NCBI GenBank assembly: GCA_900546055.1
Contig: URBG01000006.1
Location: 1-51,450 of the forward strand
From: an uncultured Mycoplasmatota bacterium
GTDB lineage: Bacteria > Bacillota_I > Bacilli_A > RF39 > UBA660
DNA: 51,450 bases
Direction: 5' to 3'
Positions 24,412 to 33,588 of the stretch are shown here, piece after piece (position 1 is the stretch's first letter; every line of letters starts with the position of its first letter). The notes beneath the pieces are model-generated. The model saw only the letters and a program-made list of their open reading frames with translations, ran no database searches and was not told the DNA's origin. Made by a program: the position numbers and the translations under genes.

Positions 24412-25887
24412 ATGGAAAAAATTGATATCATAAAGAGTATTACAGAAAGAACAGGTGGGGACATATATTTAGGCGTAGTAGGTGCTGTTAGAACAGGTAA
24501 ATCAACATTCATCAAACGATTTATTGAAAACCTAGTTGTTCCTAATATTGAAGATGAATACGAAAGAAAAAGAACCTTGGATGAGATTCCTCAATCAGCG
24601 CAAGGAAAAACAATTATGACAACTGAACCAAAGTTTGTTCCGAGTAATGCAGCTAAAATTAAAATTGATGATTTTTCAGCTGACGTTCGTTTAGTGGATT
24701 GTGTTGGATACATTATCAGTGGCGCTAAAGGATATGAAGATGAAAATGGCCCAAGAATGGTAAGAACACCTTGGTATGAAGAAGAAATTCCATTCGTTGA
24801 AGCCGCAGAAATCGGAACTGAAAAAGTTATTAAAGATCATTCAAGTATTGGTGTTTTAGTAACATCCGATGGCTCTATCGGTGAATTTTCAAGAAGCGAT
24901 TACATTGAAGCTGAGGAAAGAATTGCTCTTGAACTTAATGAAATTGGGAAACCGTTTATCGTTATTCTTAACTCCGTTCATCCAATGTTACCAGAGACTG
25001 AAGGATTAGCTGAAGATTTAAATGAAAAGTACAATGCTCCAGTTATTCCAATGAATATTGATAATATGAGTGAAAGAGATGCTTATGGTATTTTAAGAGA
25101 AGCATTATACGAATTTCCAGTAGTACGTATTAATGTAGAAATGCCTGATTGGGTAGCATGTTTATCGCCTAATAATTGGTTAAAAAAATCTTATATAGAT
25201 ACGATTAAAGAAAGTATTTATGAAATAGATAAATTACGTGATATTGAAAACATTACAAATCGTTTGGAAACTTGTGATTATATAGATAAAGCATATCTAT
25301 CAGAAGTTAATACTTCAACTGGTGAAGTTAATGTTACTTTAAAAGCACCAAATGAGCTTTACAACGAAGTTTTAAAAGAAATAATTGGGGTTGACGTGAC
25401 TAACCGTTCACAGTTGCTTACTCTATTTCAAGATTATAATGAAGCAAAAATGGAGTATGATCAAATAAAAGATGCTTTGAAAATGGTTAAAAAGACTGGT
25501 TATGGAGTGGCAAGTCCAACCTTAGCTGATATGACTTTGGATACTCCAGAGATTATCAAGCAAGGAAGTCGTTATGGAATTAAGTTAAAGGCAGTTGCTC
25601 CATCTATTCATATGATTAGAGTTGATGTGGAAAGCACTTTTGAACCAATTATTGGGTCAGAATTGCAAAGTAAAGAGCTTATTAATTATCTAATGAAAGA
25701 TAAAGAAAATGATTCTGAGAATATTTGGAAAAGTGAAATATTTGGACGTAGTTTAGATGTTATTGTTCAAGAAGGTATTCAAGCTAAGTTATCATTAATG
25801 CCAGATTCAGTAAGATTTAAGTTGCAAAACACTTTATCTAAATTAGTTAATAAAGGTTCTGGTAATTTATTTGCAATTGTTTTATAA
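24412..25887 (+). CDS. spoIVA: Stage IV sporulation protein A (spore coat morphogenetic ATPase)
   Basis: 491 residues, close to the 492 of Bacillus subtilis. SpoIVA polymerises with ATP around the forespore to form the coat basement layer. N-terminal ERTGGDIYLGVVGAVRTGKSTFIKRF (Walker A GAVRTGKS), QSAQGKTIMTTEPKFVP and LVDCVGYIISGAKGYEDENGPRMV are all intact. The C-terminus ends GNLFAIVL. ATG 24412 gives the conserved MEKIDIIKSI start and has GTAGGGA seven bases upstream; an in-frame ATG at 24394 is earlier. Preceded by a sigma-E-like promoter. Confidence 0.96.
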   Translation: MEKIDIIKSITERTGGDIYLGVVGAVRTGKSTFIKRFIENLVVPNIEDEYERKRTLDEIPQSAQGKTIMTTEPKFVPSNAAKIKIDDFSADVRLVDCVGYIISGAKGYEDENGPRMVRTPWYEEEIPFVEAAEIGTEKVIKDHSSIGVLVTSDGSIGEFSRSDYIEAEERIALELNEIGKPFIVILNSVHPMLPETEGLAEDLNEKYNAPVIPMNIDNMSERDAYGILREALYEFPVVRINVEMPDWVACLSPNNWLKKSYIDTIKESIYEIDKLRDIENITNRLETCDYIDKAYLSEVNTSTGEVNVTLKAPNELYNEVLKEIIGVDVTNRSQLLTLFQDYNEAKMEYDQIKDALKMVKKTGYGVASPTLADMTLDTPEIIKQGSRYGIKLKAVAPSIHMIRVDVESTFEPIIGSELQSKELINYLMKDKENDSENIWKSEIFGRSLDVIVQEGIQAKLSLMPDSVRFKLQNTLSKLVNKGSGNLFAIVL

Positions 25888-25909
25888 GGATAGTTTAACT
25901 ATTCTTTTT
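25888..25909 (+). terminator. Terminator of spoIVA
   Basis: GGATAGT, loop TTA, ACTATTC, T5. Confidence 0.55.
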
Positions 25910-25911
25910 GC

Positions 25912-25941
25912 TTGACAAAGTTTAGATTATGGATGTAGAAT
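25912..25941 (+). promoter_or_regulatory. Sigma-A promoter of the switch-led gene
   Basis: TTGACA (25912-25917), 18-base spacer, TAGAAT (25936-25941). Predicted transcript start near 25948, exactly where the first hairpin arm begins. Confidence 0.7.
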
Positions 25942-25947
25942 AAAGAT

Positions 25948-25995
25948 GTAACCGGTATTTACTCCTAGAATATCACTTTGTGGTTACTAGGAGGG
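25948..25995 (+). promoter_or_regulatory. Candidate translational RNA switch in the 5' leader
   Basis: Two exclusive pairings share base C25987. Form A: GTAACC (25948-25953) with GGTTAC (25982-25987). Form B: CTCCTAG (25962-25968) with CTAGGAG (25987-25993), which covers the ribosome binding site AGGAGGGAG (25989-25997) of the gene starting at 26004. Form A would leave that site free, form B would close it. The whole leader is only about 56 bases. Ligand, if any, is unknown. Confidence 0.5.
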
Positions 25996-26003
25996 AGAGT
26001 TAT

Positions 26004-26396
26004 ATGACAGATAACACTGGGAAAATAATTCGTGTAAGTTATACTGATGCCTGTGAGACACCAAAGGAACGCTATTTAGAAGTTCCTACCCCTGATATTG
26101 ATATTAGTGAGCGCAAACACAAAGTCGCAGACTATACTGTCGGTTATGTAATTCCCGATAGTAAACAGGCTAAAGCTTTGATAGGGGCAGAAGTCGGTAG
26201 CAAAGTTTTATTAGGATCCTTCAAAACAACGATTGAAGGCATTTATACAGCTGAAGAGCTTATAGAGCAAGCAGCTTTATCTGAAAAGCAAGCTTATGAA
26301 AATGCTGGTTGGCCAGTATCGGTAGAAGATGTAACTGCAGCTCAAAGTGATCTTGGAATACAAAGAAAAATGACAAAAAAAGTGTCCAAAAACTAA
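26004..26396 (+). CDS. Unknown protein controlled by the leader hairpins
   Basis: 130 residues, soluble, acidic-to-neutral with a basic end (RKMTKKVSKN). I do not recognise it. The middle, DYTVGYVIPDSKQAKALIGAEVGSKVLLGSF, has faint likeness to the C-terminal domain of GreA-type transcription factors (a strand, a Gly-ALIG-x-x-VG-x-x-V turn), but no coiled-coil domain precedes it. ATG 26004 follows AGGAGGGAG by six bases. Single-gene transcript between spoIVA and hup. Confidence 0.6.
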   Translation: MTDNTGKIIRVSYTDACETPKERYLEVPTPDIDISERKHKVADYTVGYVIPDSKQAKALIGAEVGSKVLLGSFKTTIEGIYTAEELIEQAALSEKQAYENAGWPVSVEDVTAAQSDLGIQRKMTKKVSKN

Positions 26397-26475
26397 GGGC
26401 CTTTTTTTTCTTGATAGAAAATGGGTAATAAAATCGTTAAAAAGCTTAAAAACTGTAAAAAAACCTTAAAATATA

Positions 26476-26504
26476 TTGCTTTTTCCCTTTAAAAATGGTA
26501 TTCT
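26476..26504 (+). promoter_or_regulatory. Promoter of hup
   Basis: TTGCTT (26476-26481), 17-base spacer ending in TGG, TATTCT (26499-26504). Confidence 0.5.
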
Positions 26505-26552
26505 TTTATTGTAAGCAAACATAGCTTAACAAAATAAGGGAGGTATAGAAAC

Positions 26553-26825
26553 ATGACAAAACAAATGTTAGTTAATTACATTGCAGAAGAAACAGGTTTC
26601 ACAAAAGCAGATGCTACTAGAGCTCTAGACGCTGTTATGAACGGGATCGTAGAAGGATTAAAAGATGAAGGTAAAGTTACTTTAACTGGTTTCTGCACTT
26701 TTGCTGCTCAAAAGAAAGAAGCAAGACAAGGTCGTAATCCAAGAACTGGTGAAACAGTTGAAATTCCTGCAAGAATCGCAGTTTCTATCAAAGCTGGTTC
26801 AAAACTAAAAGACGCTTTAAACTAA
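26553..26825 (+). CDS. hup: HU family DNA-binding protein
   Basis: 90 residues, standard HU length. Dimeric histone-like protein that bends and compacts DNA. Starts MTKQMLVNYIAEETGFTKADATRALDAV and has the arm GRNPRTGETVEIPA. AGGGAGG upstream and a promoter with extended -10. Codon use is strongly biased (many GCT, GGT, AAC), in line with high expression. In Bacillus hbs also follows spoIVA. Confidence 0.96.
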   Translation: MTKQMLVNYIAEETGFTKADATRALDAVMNGIVEGLKDEGKVTLTGFCTFAAQKKEARQGRNPRTGETVEIPARIAVSIKAGSKLKDALN

Positions 26826-26846
26826 GGGCTTACTAGCCTTTTTTTC
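26824..26846 (+). terminator. Terminator of hup
   Basis: AAGGGCT, loop TACT, AGCCTTT, T run. Confidence 0.8.
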
Positions 26847-26868
26847 TTGCAATAGTGGAGATGATAAA

Positions 26869-27960
26869 ATGTATAATTCAGCAATTAAAGTATTAGATAA
26901 GATTACGAGTTTTGGATATAAGGCTTATATAATAGGCGGATATCCTCGTGACTTGTATTTAAAGAGAAGCTCAACTGATATCGATATTTGTACTGATGCG
27001 ACACCTATGGAGATTATGAATATTTTTCCTGAGGTGGTAACGACTAATTCAGAATATGGTTCGGTGGTAATATCTTTTGAAAAAATTAGATTTGAAATTA
27101 CAACTTTTCGCAGTGAGGGAAAATATGTAATGCATCGCAAGCCTTCCGGTGTAAAGTATATCGATAGTTTAGAAGAGGATTTAAAAAGACGTGATTTTAC
27201 GATTAATACGCTCTGTATAGATAAGAATGGCAATGAGATTGATTTACTTAATGCGAAGAGCGATTTAGACAACAAGGTTGTTAGAATGATTGGTAACCCT
27301 AAGGTAAGGCTAAAAGAGGATGCTTTGCGTATTTTAAGGGCTATTCGTTTTGCAACGATTTTGAATTTTGAATTAGAGCCAGTTTTAAAGGCCTATATTA
27401 AGAAGTATGGTTCGTTGGTTAAAAAATTATCAAGGGATCGTCAAAAGGAAGAATTGGATATAATTTTTGCTAGTTCAAATAAAGAGTATGGTATAAAGTT
27501 ATTGTGTGAATTAAGGTTGGCTGATCATTTAGATATTCCTTTGCTTAGGAAAGCGAAAATAACACCTTCAATGATGGTTACCTGGGCCCAATTGGATGTC
27601 TTAGATAAATATAATTTCAATTCAAGCGAGAAGGAAACAATAAGTAAAATTTTAGAACTTAAAGATAAAGATTTACTTGATAGAAGAGTCTTATATGATT
27701 ATGGTCTTTATGTTTGTACTTTGGCTAGTGAATTAGATGGGGTCACTAAGAAAGAAATTAATGAGGTTTATTCGGAAATGCCGATTCATAGTAAGCTTGA
27801 TATCGCGTTAACACCTGTTGAGATATGTACAATTTTAGATAAAACACCAGGGGGATTTTTGAAAGCTTTAGTTAATGATTTAGAGGATAAAATTTTATCG
27901 GGGGAACTTGTTAACCGAGAAGAAGATTTAACTAATTATATTACTAACACATATAAATAA
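26869..27960 (+). CDS. cca: CCA-adding tRNA nucleotidyltransferase
   Basis: 363 residues, class II. Adds or repairs CCA at tRNA 3' ends. Motifs: IIGGYPRDLYLKRSSTDIDICTDA (GG and DxD), KRRDFTINTLCID, EDALRILRAIRFAT and SRDRQKEEL. All six visible tRNAs in the array encode CCA, so here the role may be mostly repair. No HD domain is evident. Confidence 0.93.
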   Translation: MYNSAIKVLDKITSFGYKAYIIGGYPRDLYLKRSSTDIDICTDATPMEIMNIFPEVVTTNSEYGSVVISFEKIRFEITTFRSEGKYVMHRKPSGVKYIDSLEEDLKRRDFTINTLCIDKNGNEIDLLNAKSDLDNKVVRMIGNPKVRLKEDALRILRAIRFATILNFELEPVLKAYIKKYGSLVKKLSRDRQKEELDIIFASSNKEYGIKLLCELRLADHLDIPLLRKAKITPSMMVTWAQLDVLDKYNFNSSEKETISKILELKDKDLLDRRVLYDYGLYVCTLASELDGVTKKEINEVYSEMPIHSKLDIALTPVEICTILDKTPGGFLKALVNDLEDKILSGELVNREEDLTNYITNTYK

Positions 27961-27988
27961 AACATACCTTTTAATAAGGGTGTTTTTT

Positions 27989-28588
27989 ATGAAAAAAATT
28001 GGGATATTGATTTTGATAATGGCAATTACTTTATTTAATATTGATACAAGAGCGTTGTTAGCCAAAAAAATAGATTTAAAGATAAAGGACAATGAAACAA
28101 GTATTGTATTTCTAAGACTTGATAATAGTAATTCGTTACTTATAAATGATGAAGATGATAGTAATTTGTTTATTTTAGATTATAAAAATGATGAAGGGCT
28201 TAAGGAAACTGTTAAAATTTTTGGGAGTAAACCGGATATCTTTTATTTAAACAATACACTTGATAAAAAGGTTGACAATGTTTATGTGTTTAAGCAGAAA
28301 GATTTATTAAAATTTAGAATTGATAACTATACTCTTTGTATCTATGATCAGAAAAGTCATAATGTAGATAACTGTGATTTTGTTTATTTGATGAACTTAG
28401 ATGAAGAATTTGAAGTGACTGAAAATATTTCGGCAATTTTTTATGATGAACGGATTGATGAAAAGTGGCTTCGTAATGTTCAAGAATCATGGGTTGATAA
28501 TAATATTGTTAGTACTGATAGTTTTACTATTTTAAAGTTAAATGAGGATTCTTATAATATTGTGGTAGTTCCATCGACAAATAAATGA
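27989..28588 (+). CDS. Exported or membrane-anchored protein of unknown function
   Basis: 199 residues. N-terminal MKKIGILILIMAITLFNIDTRA looks like a signal peptide or anchor. The rest is strand-rich: IVFLRLDNSNSLLIND, LKFRIDNYTLCIYD, FVYLMNLDEEFEVTEN. This could be a degenerate metallo-beta-lactamase-like fold of the ComEC C-terminal kind, but no HxHxDH motif is present, so I do not assign a function. The gene begins directly after a short hairpin and T6 (27970s-27988), so readthrough from cca is likely damped. GTG 27980 is an alternative start. Confidence 0.55.
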   Translation: MKKIGILILIMAITLFNIDTRALLAKKIDLKIKDNETSIVFLRLDNSNSLLINDEDDSNLFILDYKNDEGLKETVKIFGSKPDIFYLNNTLDKKVDNVYVFKQKDLLKFRIDNYTLCIYDQKSHNVDNCDFVYLMNLDEEFEVTENISAIFYDERIDEKWLRNVQESWVDNNIVSTDSFTILKLNEDSYNIVVVPSTNK

Positions 28589-28619
28589 TTTTAGGCTATA
28601 ATAATCATTAGGTGGTTTT

Positions 28620-29246
28620 ATGACAGGTAAAGTAATTGATATATTAAAAAACGGAAATATTTCTTTTCCAAAAATGCTATTAACGAATTATAAAAAATTA
28701 AAAATTACAGAAAAAGAGTTAATAGTTTTGATTTATTTAATCGATGATAATGAGTTTGATCCAGAGAGAATAGCAACGGATTTGAATATTAAATCAATCG
28801 ATGTTTTAACGTTGGTTAGTAGCTTATCGAAAAAGGATATTGTTAAACTTGAAAGTGTAACTAATAATAATGTTTGTGAAGAATATGTTTGTTTAGATGA
28901 ACTTTATAATAAATTAGCTATTTCTTTAATGGAAAACGAGACGGAAAGTAAAGATACTACTTTATTTGATAAGTTTGAAAAAGAGTTTGGCCGTACTTTA
29001 AGTCCTATTGAATATGAAATTATTGGAGCTTGGATTGAAGGTGATTTTTCAGAAGAACTTATTTTACTTGCACTTAAAGAAGCAATATACAATGGAGTTT
29101 CTAATTTAAGATATATTGATAAGATTTTATATGAATGGAATAAAAAGGGAATAAAGAGTAAGGAAGATATTGAAAAAGAACGGGAAAAGTTCAGTAAAAA
29201 AGATTCTAAGAAAGAAGTGTTTGATTATGACTGGCTCAATGAATAG
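28620..29246 (+). CDS. dnaD: DnaD-family replication initiation protein
   Basis: 208 residues. N-terminal winged helix (LLTNYKKLKITEKELIVLIYLID) and C-terminal DnaB_2/DnaD domain (FEKEFGRTLSPIEYEIIGAWIE, then LILLALKEAIYNGVSNLRYIDKILYEWNKKGI), both parts in the order of Bacillus DnaD, which helps load the replicative helicase. Overlaps nth by 20 bases; the dnaD-nth pair is conserved in Bacilli. Confidence 0.93.
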   Translation: MTGKVIDILKNGNISFPKMLLTNYKKLKITEKELIVLIYLIDDNEFDPERIATDLNIKSIDVLTLVSSLSKKDIVKLESVTNNNVCEEYVCLDELYNKLAISLMENETESKDTTLFDKFEKEFGRTLSPIEYEIIGAWIEGDFSEELILLALKEAIYNGVSNLRYIDKILYEWNKKGIKSKEDIEKEREKFSKKDSKKEVFDYDWLNE

Positions 29247-29856
29247 AATTGAAGACTATCTAGATGAGATGTTTCCAAATCCACGCTGTGAGCTTAATTA
29301 TAGTAAAGACTATGAATTAGTCTTGGCGACAATGTTAAGTGCTCAGACAACTGATAAAAGAGTAAATATGGTTACTTCTATATTGTTTACGGAGTATCCC
29401 AATTTAAAAGCTTTAAGTGAGGCATCAGTCGATGATATTGTAAAAATAATTAGGCCGATTGGAACTTTTAATAAAAAGGCTAGTAATGTTATTAACATTG
29501 CAAAAAGATTACTTAAAGATTATGGTGGTGTAGTTCCTAATAATCGTGAATATTTAGAAACGCTTCCTGGGGTTGGTCGTAAAACAACTAACGTAGTTCT
29601 TTCTAATATATTTAATGAACCTTGTATTGCGGTAGATACTCATGTATCTAGAGTTAGTATTAGACTTGGTTTAGCAAAAGATGGCGATGATCCTTTTACG
29701 ATTGAAAAGAAGTTGACAAAGAAGTTTAAAAAAGAGGATTTATGCAAAAGACATCATCAAATGGTTTTATTTGGACGTTATCATTGTACCGCACGTAATC
29801 CTAAATGTGAGAATTGTAAATTAAAAGATATTTGTAAGTATGGGAGAAAGTTATAG
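29227..29856 (+). CDS. nth: Endonuclease III
   Basis: 209 residues. Bifunctional DNA glycosylase/AP lyase that removes oxidised pyrimidines. Helix-hairpin-helix ETLPGVGRKTTNVVLSN with the catalytic Lys, catalytic Asp in VDTHVSR, and a C-terminal iron-sulfur motif HCTARNPKCENCKLKDIC (C-x6-C-x2-C-x5-C). The start is ATG 29227 inside the end of dnaD; ATG 29239, overlapping the dnaD stop, is also possible. Confidence 0.94.
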   Translation: MTGSMNRIEDYLDEMFPNPRCELNYSKDYELVLATMLSAQTTDKRVNMVTSILFTEYPNLKALSEASVDDIVKIIRPIGTFNKKASNVINIAKRLLKDYGGVVPNNREYLETLPGVGRKTTNVVLSNIFNEPCIAVDTHVSRVSIRLGLAKDGDDPFTIEKKLTKKFKKEDLCKRHHQMVLFGRYHCTARNPKCENCKLKDICKYGRKL

Positions 29857-29883
29857 AGATTATTTTTAAATAATCTTTTTTAA
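29857..29883 (+). terminator. Terminator of dnaD-nth
   Basis: AGATTATTT, TT, AAATAATCT, T run. Confidence 0.75.
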
Positions 29884-29887
29884 TGCG

Positions 29888-29911
29888 TAAAAAAAGACGA
29901 TTGCTCGTCTT
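29888..29911 (-). terminator. Terminator of recU-PBP1 (reverse strand)
   Basis: On the reverse strand AAGACGA, loop GCAA, TCGTCTT, then T7. The stem touches the PBP stop codon. Confidence 0.8.
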
Positions 29912-32882
29912 AACTTACGTTAATTGTTCTAGAAATTGTTTTATCACTGATATTTTCACCTTCATAAGTAATTGTATAAGTTATGGTATAAGTACCAGCA
30001 GCCGAACCAATTTCTGCTATTGATGAAGGAATAGTACTATTTAGCATAACCTTTGGAGTTATTTTACAATCATTAGTAATATCTTCACCATCTAGGGTAA
30101 CGGTAACACCTTTATCTGTATATTTAGATCCAAGAGTTAAGTTGATTGATGCTTCACCGTTTAGAGTAACGGTAGCATCAGAGGCTGATGAACCTTGATA
30201 ATCAACTTTAACTTCGGTTCCAGTACTTTCAGCACCTGCAAAGTTTGAATAACTTGCTTTAATAACATAGGTTGGTGATGAAGTGCTTGGAAGTTTTACT
30301 GTAGCGCTTCCGTCTTTAACGGTGGCTACTTTAGTTAATCCTGTACCATTTTTAAGATATACATTATAAACGACACTACCTAATACATTATTGTTATATC
30401 CCATAATGTAATTTAAATAGGTTGTTTGGTCTTTTGAAATTGCGAACGCTTTATTAACGAGTGGACTCCAATAGTTTCTATTTAGACCGTCTGGAGTACC
30501 AATTGTTTTCCATGTAATAGTGGCGTTACGACCTTTAACAGTAGCTTTAGCATTAGTAACATTATCTAATGTATTGTATCTGTTTGATACTTCAGTTGGT
30601 TTAGCATTTGATTTGAATAATTCAGTTGTTTTAGCACTATCTGGAGTGTTGGTACTTGGAAGTAATGGTGTAGCACAATTTTTTTCAACAGTTACTTCAA
30701 CCACGCTATCTGGTTTAGTAAATTTACTACTTGATTTAAAGAAGTTTTTAGCAACTGCTTGGAATAATTTTGAATTTTGGCTTGAACCAAATTTGTTATG
30801 TCCTTTAGAAATGTCTGAATAACCATACCAAACGGCTATTGAATAGTCTGAGTTGTATCCAGCAACCCATAAATCGTTAACTGCATTGCTTGGAAGATTT
30901 CTAGCTTTTATTGTTTTTTCGTCGAAGTTAGTTGTTCCAGTTTTGGCAGCGAATTCTGCTCCGTTAACATTGTTATAATTACCTAGAGCTGATTTACCAG
31001 TATCAACTAGCATGTCAGTTACCATATAAGCAGTATCTTTGCTCATAACTTTTTCTTTTTCTTTATCGTTAGTTATAGTTTTATTACTTTGATCGAAAAC
31101 TATTTTAGTATAAGTGTATGGTTCATTATAAGTACCATTATTACCGAAAGCAGCATAGGCAGCAGCAACAGTAAGTGGTGATTCACCAGTATAACCACCA
31201 ATTGCATGAGCCTCGTGTAGTTTACCGTTTGAAGCTACTTCTGGTGAAAGGCCTAATTTAGTAACGAAGTCTTTAACATCAGAGTTTTTAACGCTTTGGA
31301 AAGTTTTTAGCGCTGGAATATTACGAGAATCAACTAGGGCTTGACGTATTGTCATAATTCCCTTGTATTTGCCATCCCAGTTATTAATTTCAGTTCCATC
31401 GCTATAAGTATATTTATCGTCAATAATTGGATGATATGTATTCCAATTTAAGTATTCAATAGCTGGACCATAATCAAATAATGGTTTAGCAGTTGAACCG
31501 ATTTGTCTTTTAATCATGGTAGCATTATTATATGATTTGGCTCCAGTACGATTACGACCTGCACCAATGGCCACTACTGCTCCAGTTTTAGTATCTAAAA
31601 CGGTAATACCGGCATCAACTTTGTCGTTTTCCCATTTATAACCATCACCTTTCATTATTTTAGTGACAGCATCTTGTTTTTCACGGTCCATAGTTGTATA
31701 AATTTTCATTGAATATGAATATGGGTCATATCCAGTTTTTTTCTTAACATCAACGGCTACAGTATCGATAAAGCCTTGATATTCTTCATAGTTTGTATGA
31801 GCAGAATTTCCTTTGATAACAATTTTATCAACAGTCATTTTTTTAGCCATGTTGTATTCTTCATCATTTATGTATCCATGACGTTTCATTAATTTTAAAA
31901 CGATTTGACGGCGTTCTTCTGTTTTATCTGGGTTAATGTTTGGATCATAAGTAACTGGTGATTGGAACATACCGGCGATCATAGCAGCTTCTGATAAATT
32001 TAATTCTTTAGCGCTTTTATTAAAATATGTTTTAGCGGCTTGTTCGACACCATAAGCACCACTTCCTAAATAGTATGAGTTAACATAGAATTCTAAGATT
32101 TCTTCTTTTGAATAGTTACGTTCTATTTGGAAGATAGACATATATATATCGGTAAATTTACGTTTAATTCCTGCAAATCCACTTGAAGTAGTTGAAGTGA
32201 ATTGGTTTTTAGAAACTTGCATGGTTAGAGTAGATGCTCCACCTGCATTTTGACCTAATGCTTGCCCAACAGAGGCTTTTAAGAAACGTGGTAGATCAAA
32301 ACCGTTATGTTGAAAGAATCTTGAATCTTCCGTAGCAACAACAGCGTTGATTAGTTCCTCAGACATTTCATCATATTTGATTTTTTGACGCATTTCTGAA
32401 CCTAATTGAGCAAATTCTTTACCTTGATTATCATATAAAGTACTTGCTTCTTTAGTATAAAGCTTATCAGGGTCGAACTTGCCAGCGCTTAATGCGATGT
32501 ATGCAAAGAAGATAATTGCGGCAATAACGAAGAAGATAAACATTGATAAAAGGACTAATAAAACAATTTTTCCTTTTTTCTTCTTATTTGATTTATTTTT
32601 ATTGGGGCGATTTGTTTTTTTCATATTATCACTACTTTCTAAAATTGTTTCGTCTTTAGCTTCAATGATTGGTGTTCTTGGTTGGTTTATTTTTTTATGT
32701 TTTTCCTTTTGAATGTAAGGAATTACCCATAATAAGTTTAAAGCTATAGCAATTAGTAAAATTAAGAAAAAGTTAAAAAAGAATGAACCTATAATAAGCA
32801 AGACAATACTAAAAAGTAGTACGCCTAGTCGTGCTGGTTTTCTTTTCAAAAATTTAATTATATCTTGAAGTCTTTCTTTCAT
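29910..32882 (-). CDS. Class A penicillin-binding protein (PBP1) with extra N-terminal membrane segments and C-terminal Ig-like domains
   Basis: 990 residues, longer than most. Builds and crosslinks peptidoglycan. Two hydrophobic helices at about 20-57, a Lys-rich cytosolic linker (58-104), the usual anchor (about 105-131). GT51 domain: VVATEDSRFFQHNGFD (E185), GGASTLTMQVSKN and RNYSKEEILEFYVNSYYLG. Transpeptidase: S463-T-A-K466, S519-R-N521, K647-T-G649. After about 720 come a fibronectin-III-like segment (NVTNAKATVKGRNATITWKT) and a DUF5011-like Ig domain at the end (GSKYTDKGVTVTLDGEDITND). All catalytic motifs are intact. Translated after recU with a one-base overlap, the conserved recU-ponA order. 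Confidence 0.94.
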   Translation of the reverse strand: MKERLQDIIKFLKRKPARLGVLLFSIVLLIIGSFFFNFFLILLIAIALNLLWVIPYIQKEKHKKINQPRTPIIEAKDETILESSDNMKKTNRPNKNKSNKKKKGKIVLLVLLSMFIFFVIAAIIFFAYIALSAGKFDPDKLYTKEASTLYDNQGKEFAQLGSEMRQKIKYDEMSEELINAVVATEDSRFFQHNGFDLPRFLKASVGQALGQNAGGASTLTMQVSKNQFTSTTSSGFAGIKRKFTDIYMSIFQIERNYSKEEILEFYVNSYYLGSGAYGVEQAAKTYFNKSAKELNLSEAAMIAGMFQSPVTYDPNINPDKTEERRQIVLKLMKRHGYINDEEYNMAKKMTVDKIVIKGNSAHTNYEEYQGFIDTVAVDVKKKTGYDPYSYSMKIYTTMDREKQDAVTKIMKGDGYKWENDKVDAGITVLDTKTGAVVAIGAGRNRTGAKSYNNATMIKRQIGSTAKPLFDYGPAIEYLNWNTYHPIIDDKYTYSDGTEINNWDGKYKGIMTIRQALVDSRNIPALKTFQSVKNSDVKDFVTKLGLSPEVASNGKLHEAHAIGGYTGESPLTVAAAYAAFGNNGTYNEPYTYTKIVFDQSNKTITNDKEKEKVMSKDTAYMVTDMLVDTGKSALGNYNNVNGAEFAAKTGTTNFDEKTIKARNLPSNAVNDLWVAGYNSDYSIAVWYGYSDISKGHNKFGSSQNSKLFQAVAKNFFKSSSKFTKPDSVVEVTVEKNCATPLLPSTNTPDSAKTTELFKSNAKPTEVSNRYNTLDNVTNAKATVKGRNATITWKTIGTPDGLNRNYWSPLVNKAFAISKDQTTYLNYIMGYNNNVLGSVVYNVYLKNGTGLTKVATVKDGSATVKLPSTSSPTYVIKASYSNFAGAESTGTEVKVDYQGSSASDATVTLNGEASINLTLGSKYTDKGVTVTLDGEDITNDCKITPKVMLNSTIPSSIAEIGSAAGTYTITYTITYEGENISDKTISRTINVS

Positions 32883-33454
32883 TAATTACCTCCGTCAAAA
32901 TACAATTCATCAATAATTTTAAGATAGTCTACTCGTGGATTGTACTTATCTTTAATTATATACCCCGCTGATTTAAAATATTCTAGTGGTATAGACTTAC
33001 GTTTGTTATTATTTGAAAAATCAATTAACCTTTCAATTGTTAGTAAATATGTTTCATTTAAGTTTGTAAATCTAACAATAATAAATCCGATCCCACCATG
33101 TCTATAAATAGACTCTAAATGTTTTATTTGATGACTGTGAATGTTACTTAAAGGAAAAGAAGTTTTATGCTTTGTTTCTTTAGCTTCAAAATCAATATAT
33201 TTTCCTTTATAAATACCATTATAGTCAGTGGTTGAAGGTGTTTTAAAGTAGCCTTCTTTAATAACAGCTTCTAATCTTGATGGATAGTCAACTTTTGCAA
33301 TAGTGATAGGAGTTGGTTTTTTATAAATAATGGCAATATTATTGTTTCGGTAATAGTTATTACTTTCACTAATATCACTTTCTAAATTCATTCCTCTATT
33401 AGCATATGTATTATATATTTTGTAACTCTTTTTTGTACCATCAGGATATTTCAT
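32882..33454 (-). CDS. recU: Holliday junction resolvase RecU
   Basis: 190 residues. Resolves four-way junctions during recombination and chromosome segregation. N-terminal NTYANRGMNLESDI, then the nuclease core TTDYNGIYKGKYIDFEAKETKHKTSFPL with the D-x-ExK site, then HQIKHLESIYRHGGIGFIIVRF. Upstream of the PBP gene as in Bacillus (recU-ponA). Confidence 0.94.
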   Translation of the reverse strand: MKYPDGTKKSYKIYNTYANRGMNLESDISESNNYYRNNNIAIIYKKPTPITIAKVDYPSRLEAVIKEGYFKTPSTTDYNGIYKGKYIDFEAKETKHKTSFPLSNIHSHQIKHLESIYRHGGIGFIIVRFTNLNETYLLTIERLIDFSNNNKRKSIPLEYFKSAGYIIKDKYNPRVDYLKIIDELYFDGGN

Positions 33455-33588
33455 ATTAACACCATTTTAATTATACTATAAATATGATTTTTTGGCTATA
33501 AATTTTTATAAAGTTCTAATTTTAGCTAGTATTGTCGAATATGATGTTTTAGGGATTAATGTGTGATAGGATAGAGGCGGTGAGAGAA

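Noticed and set aside
25948..25993. H-type pseudoknot formed by both leader pairings at once
   Set aside because: The two 3' arms are adjacent and share C25987, leaving no bases to cross the first stem. Alternative hairpins are more plausible.
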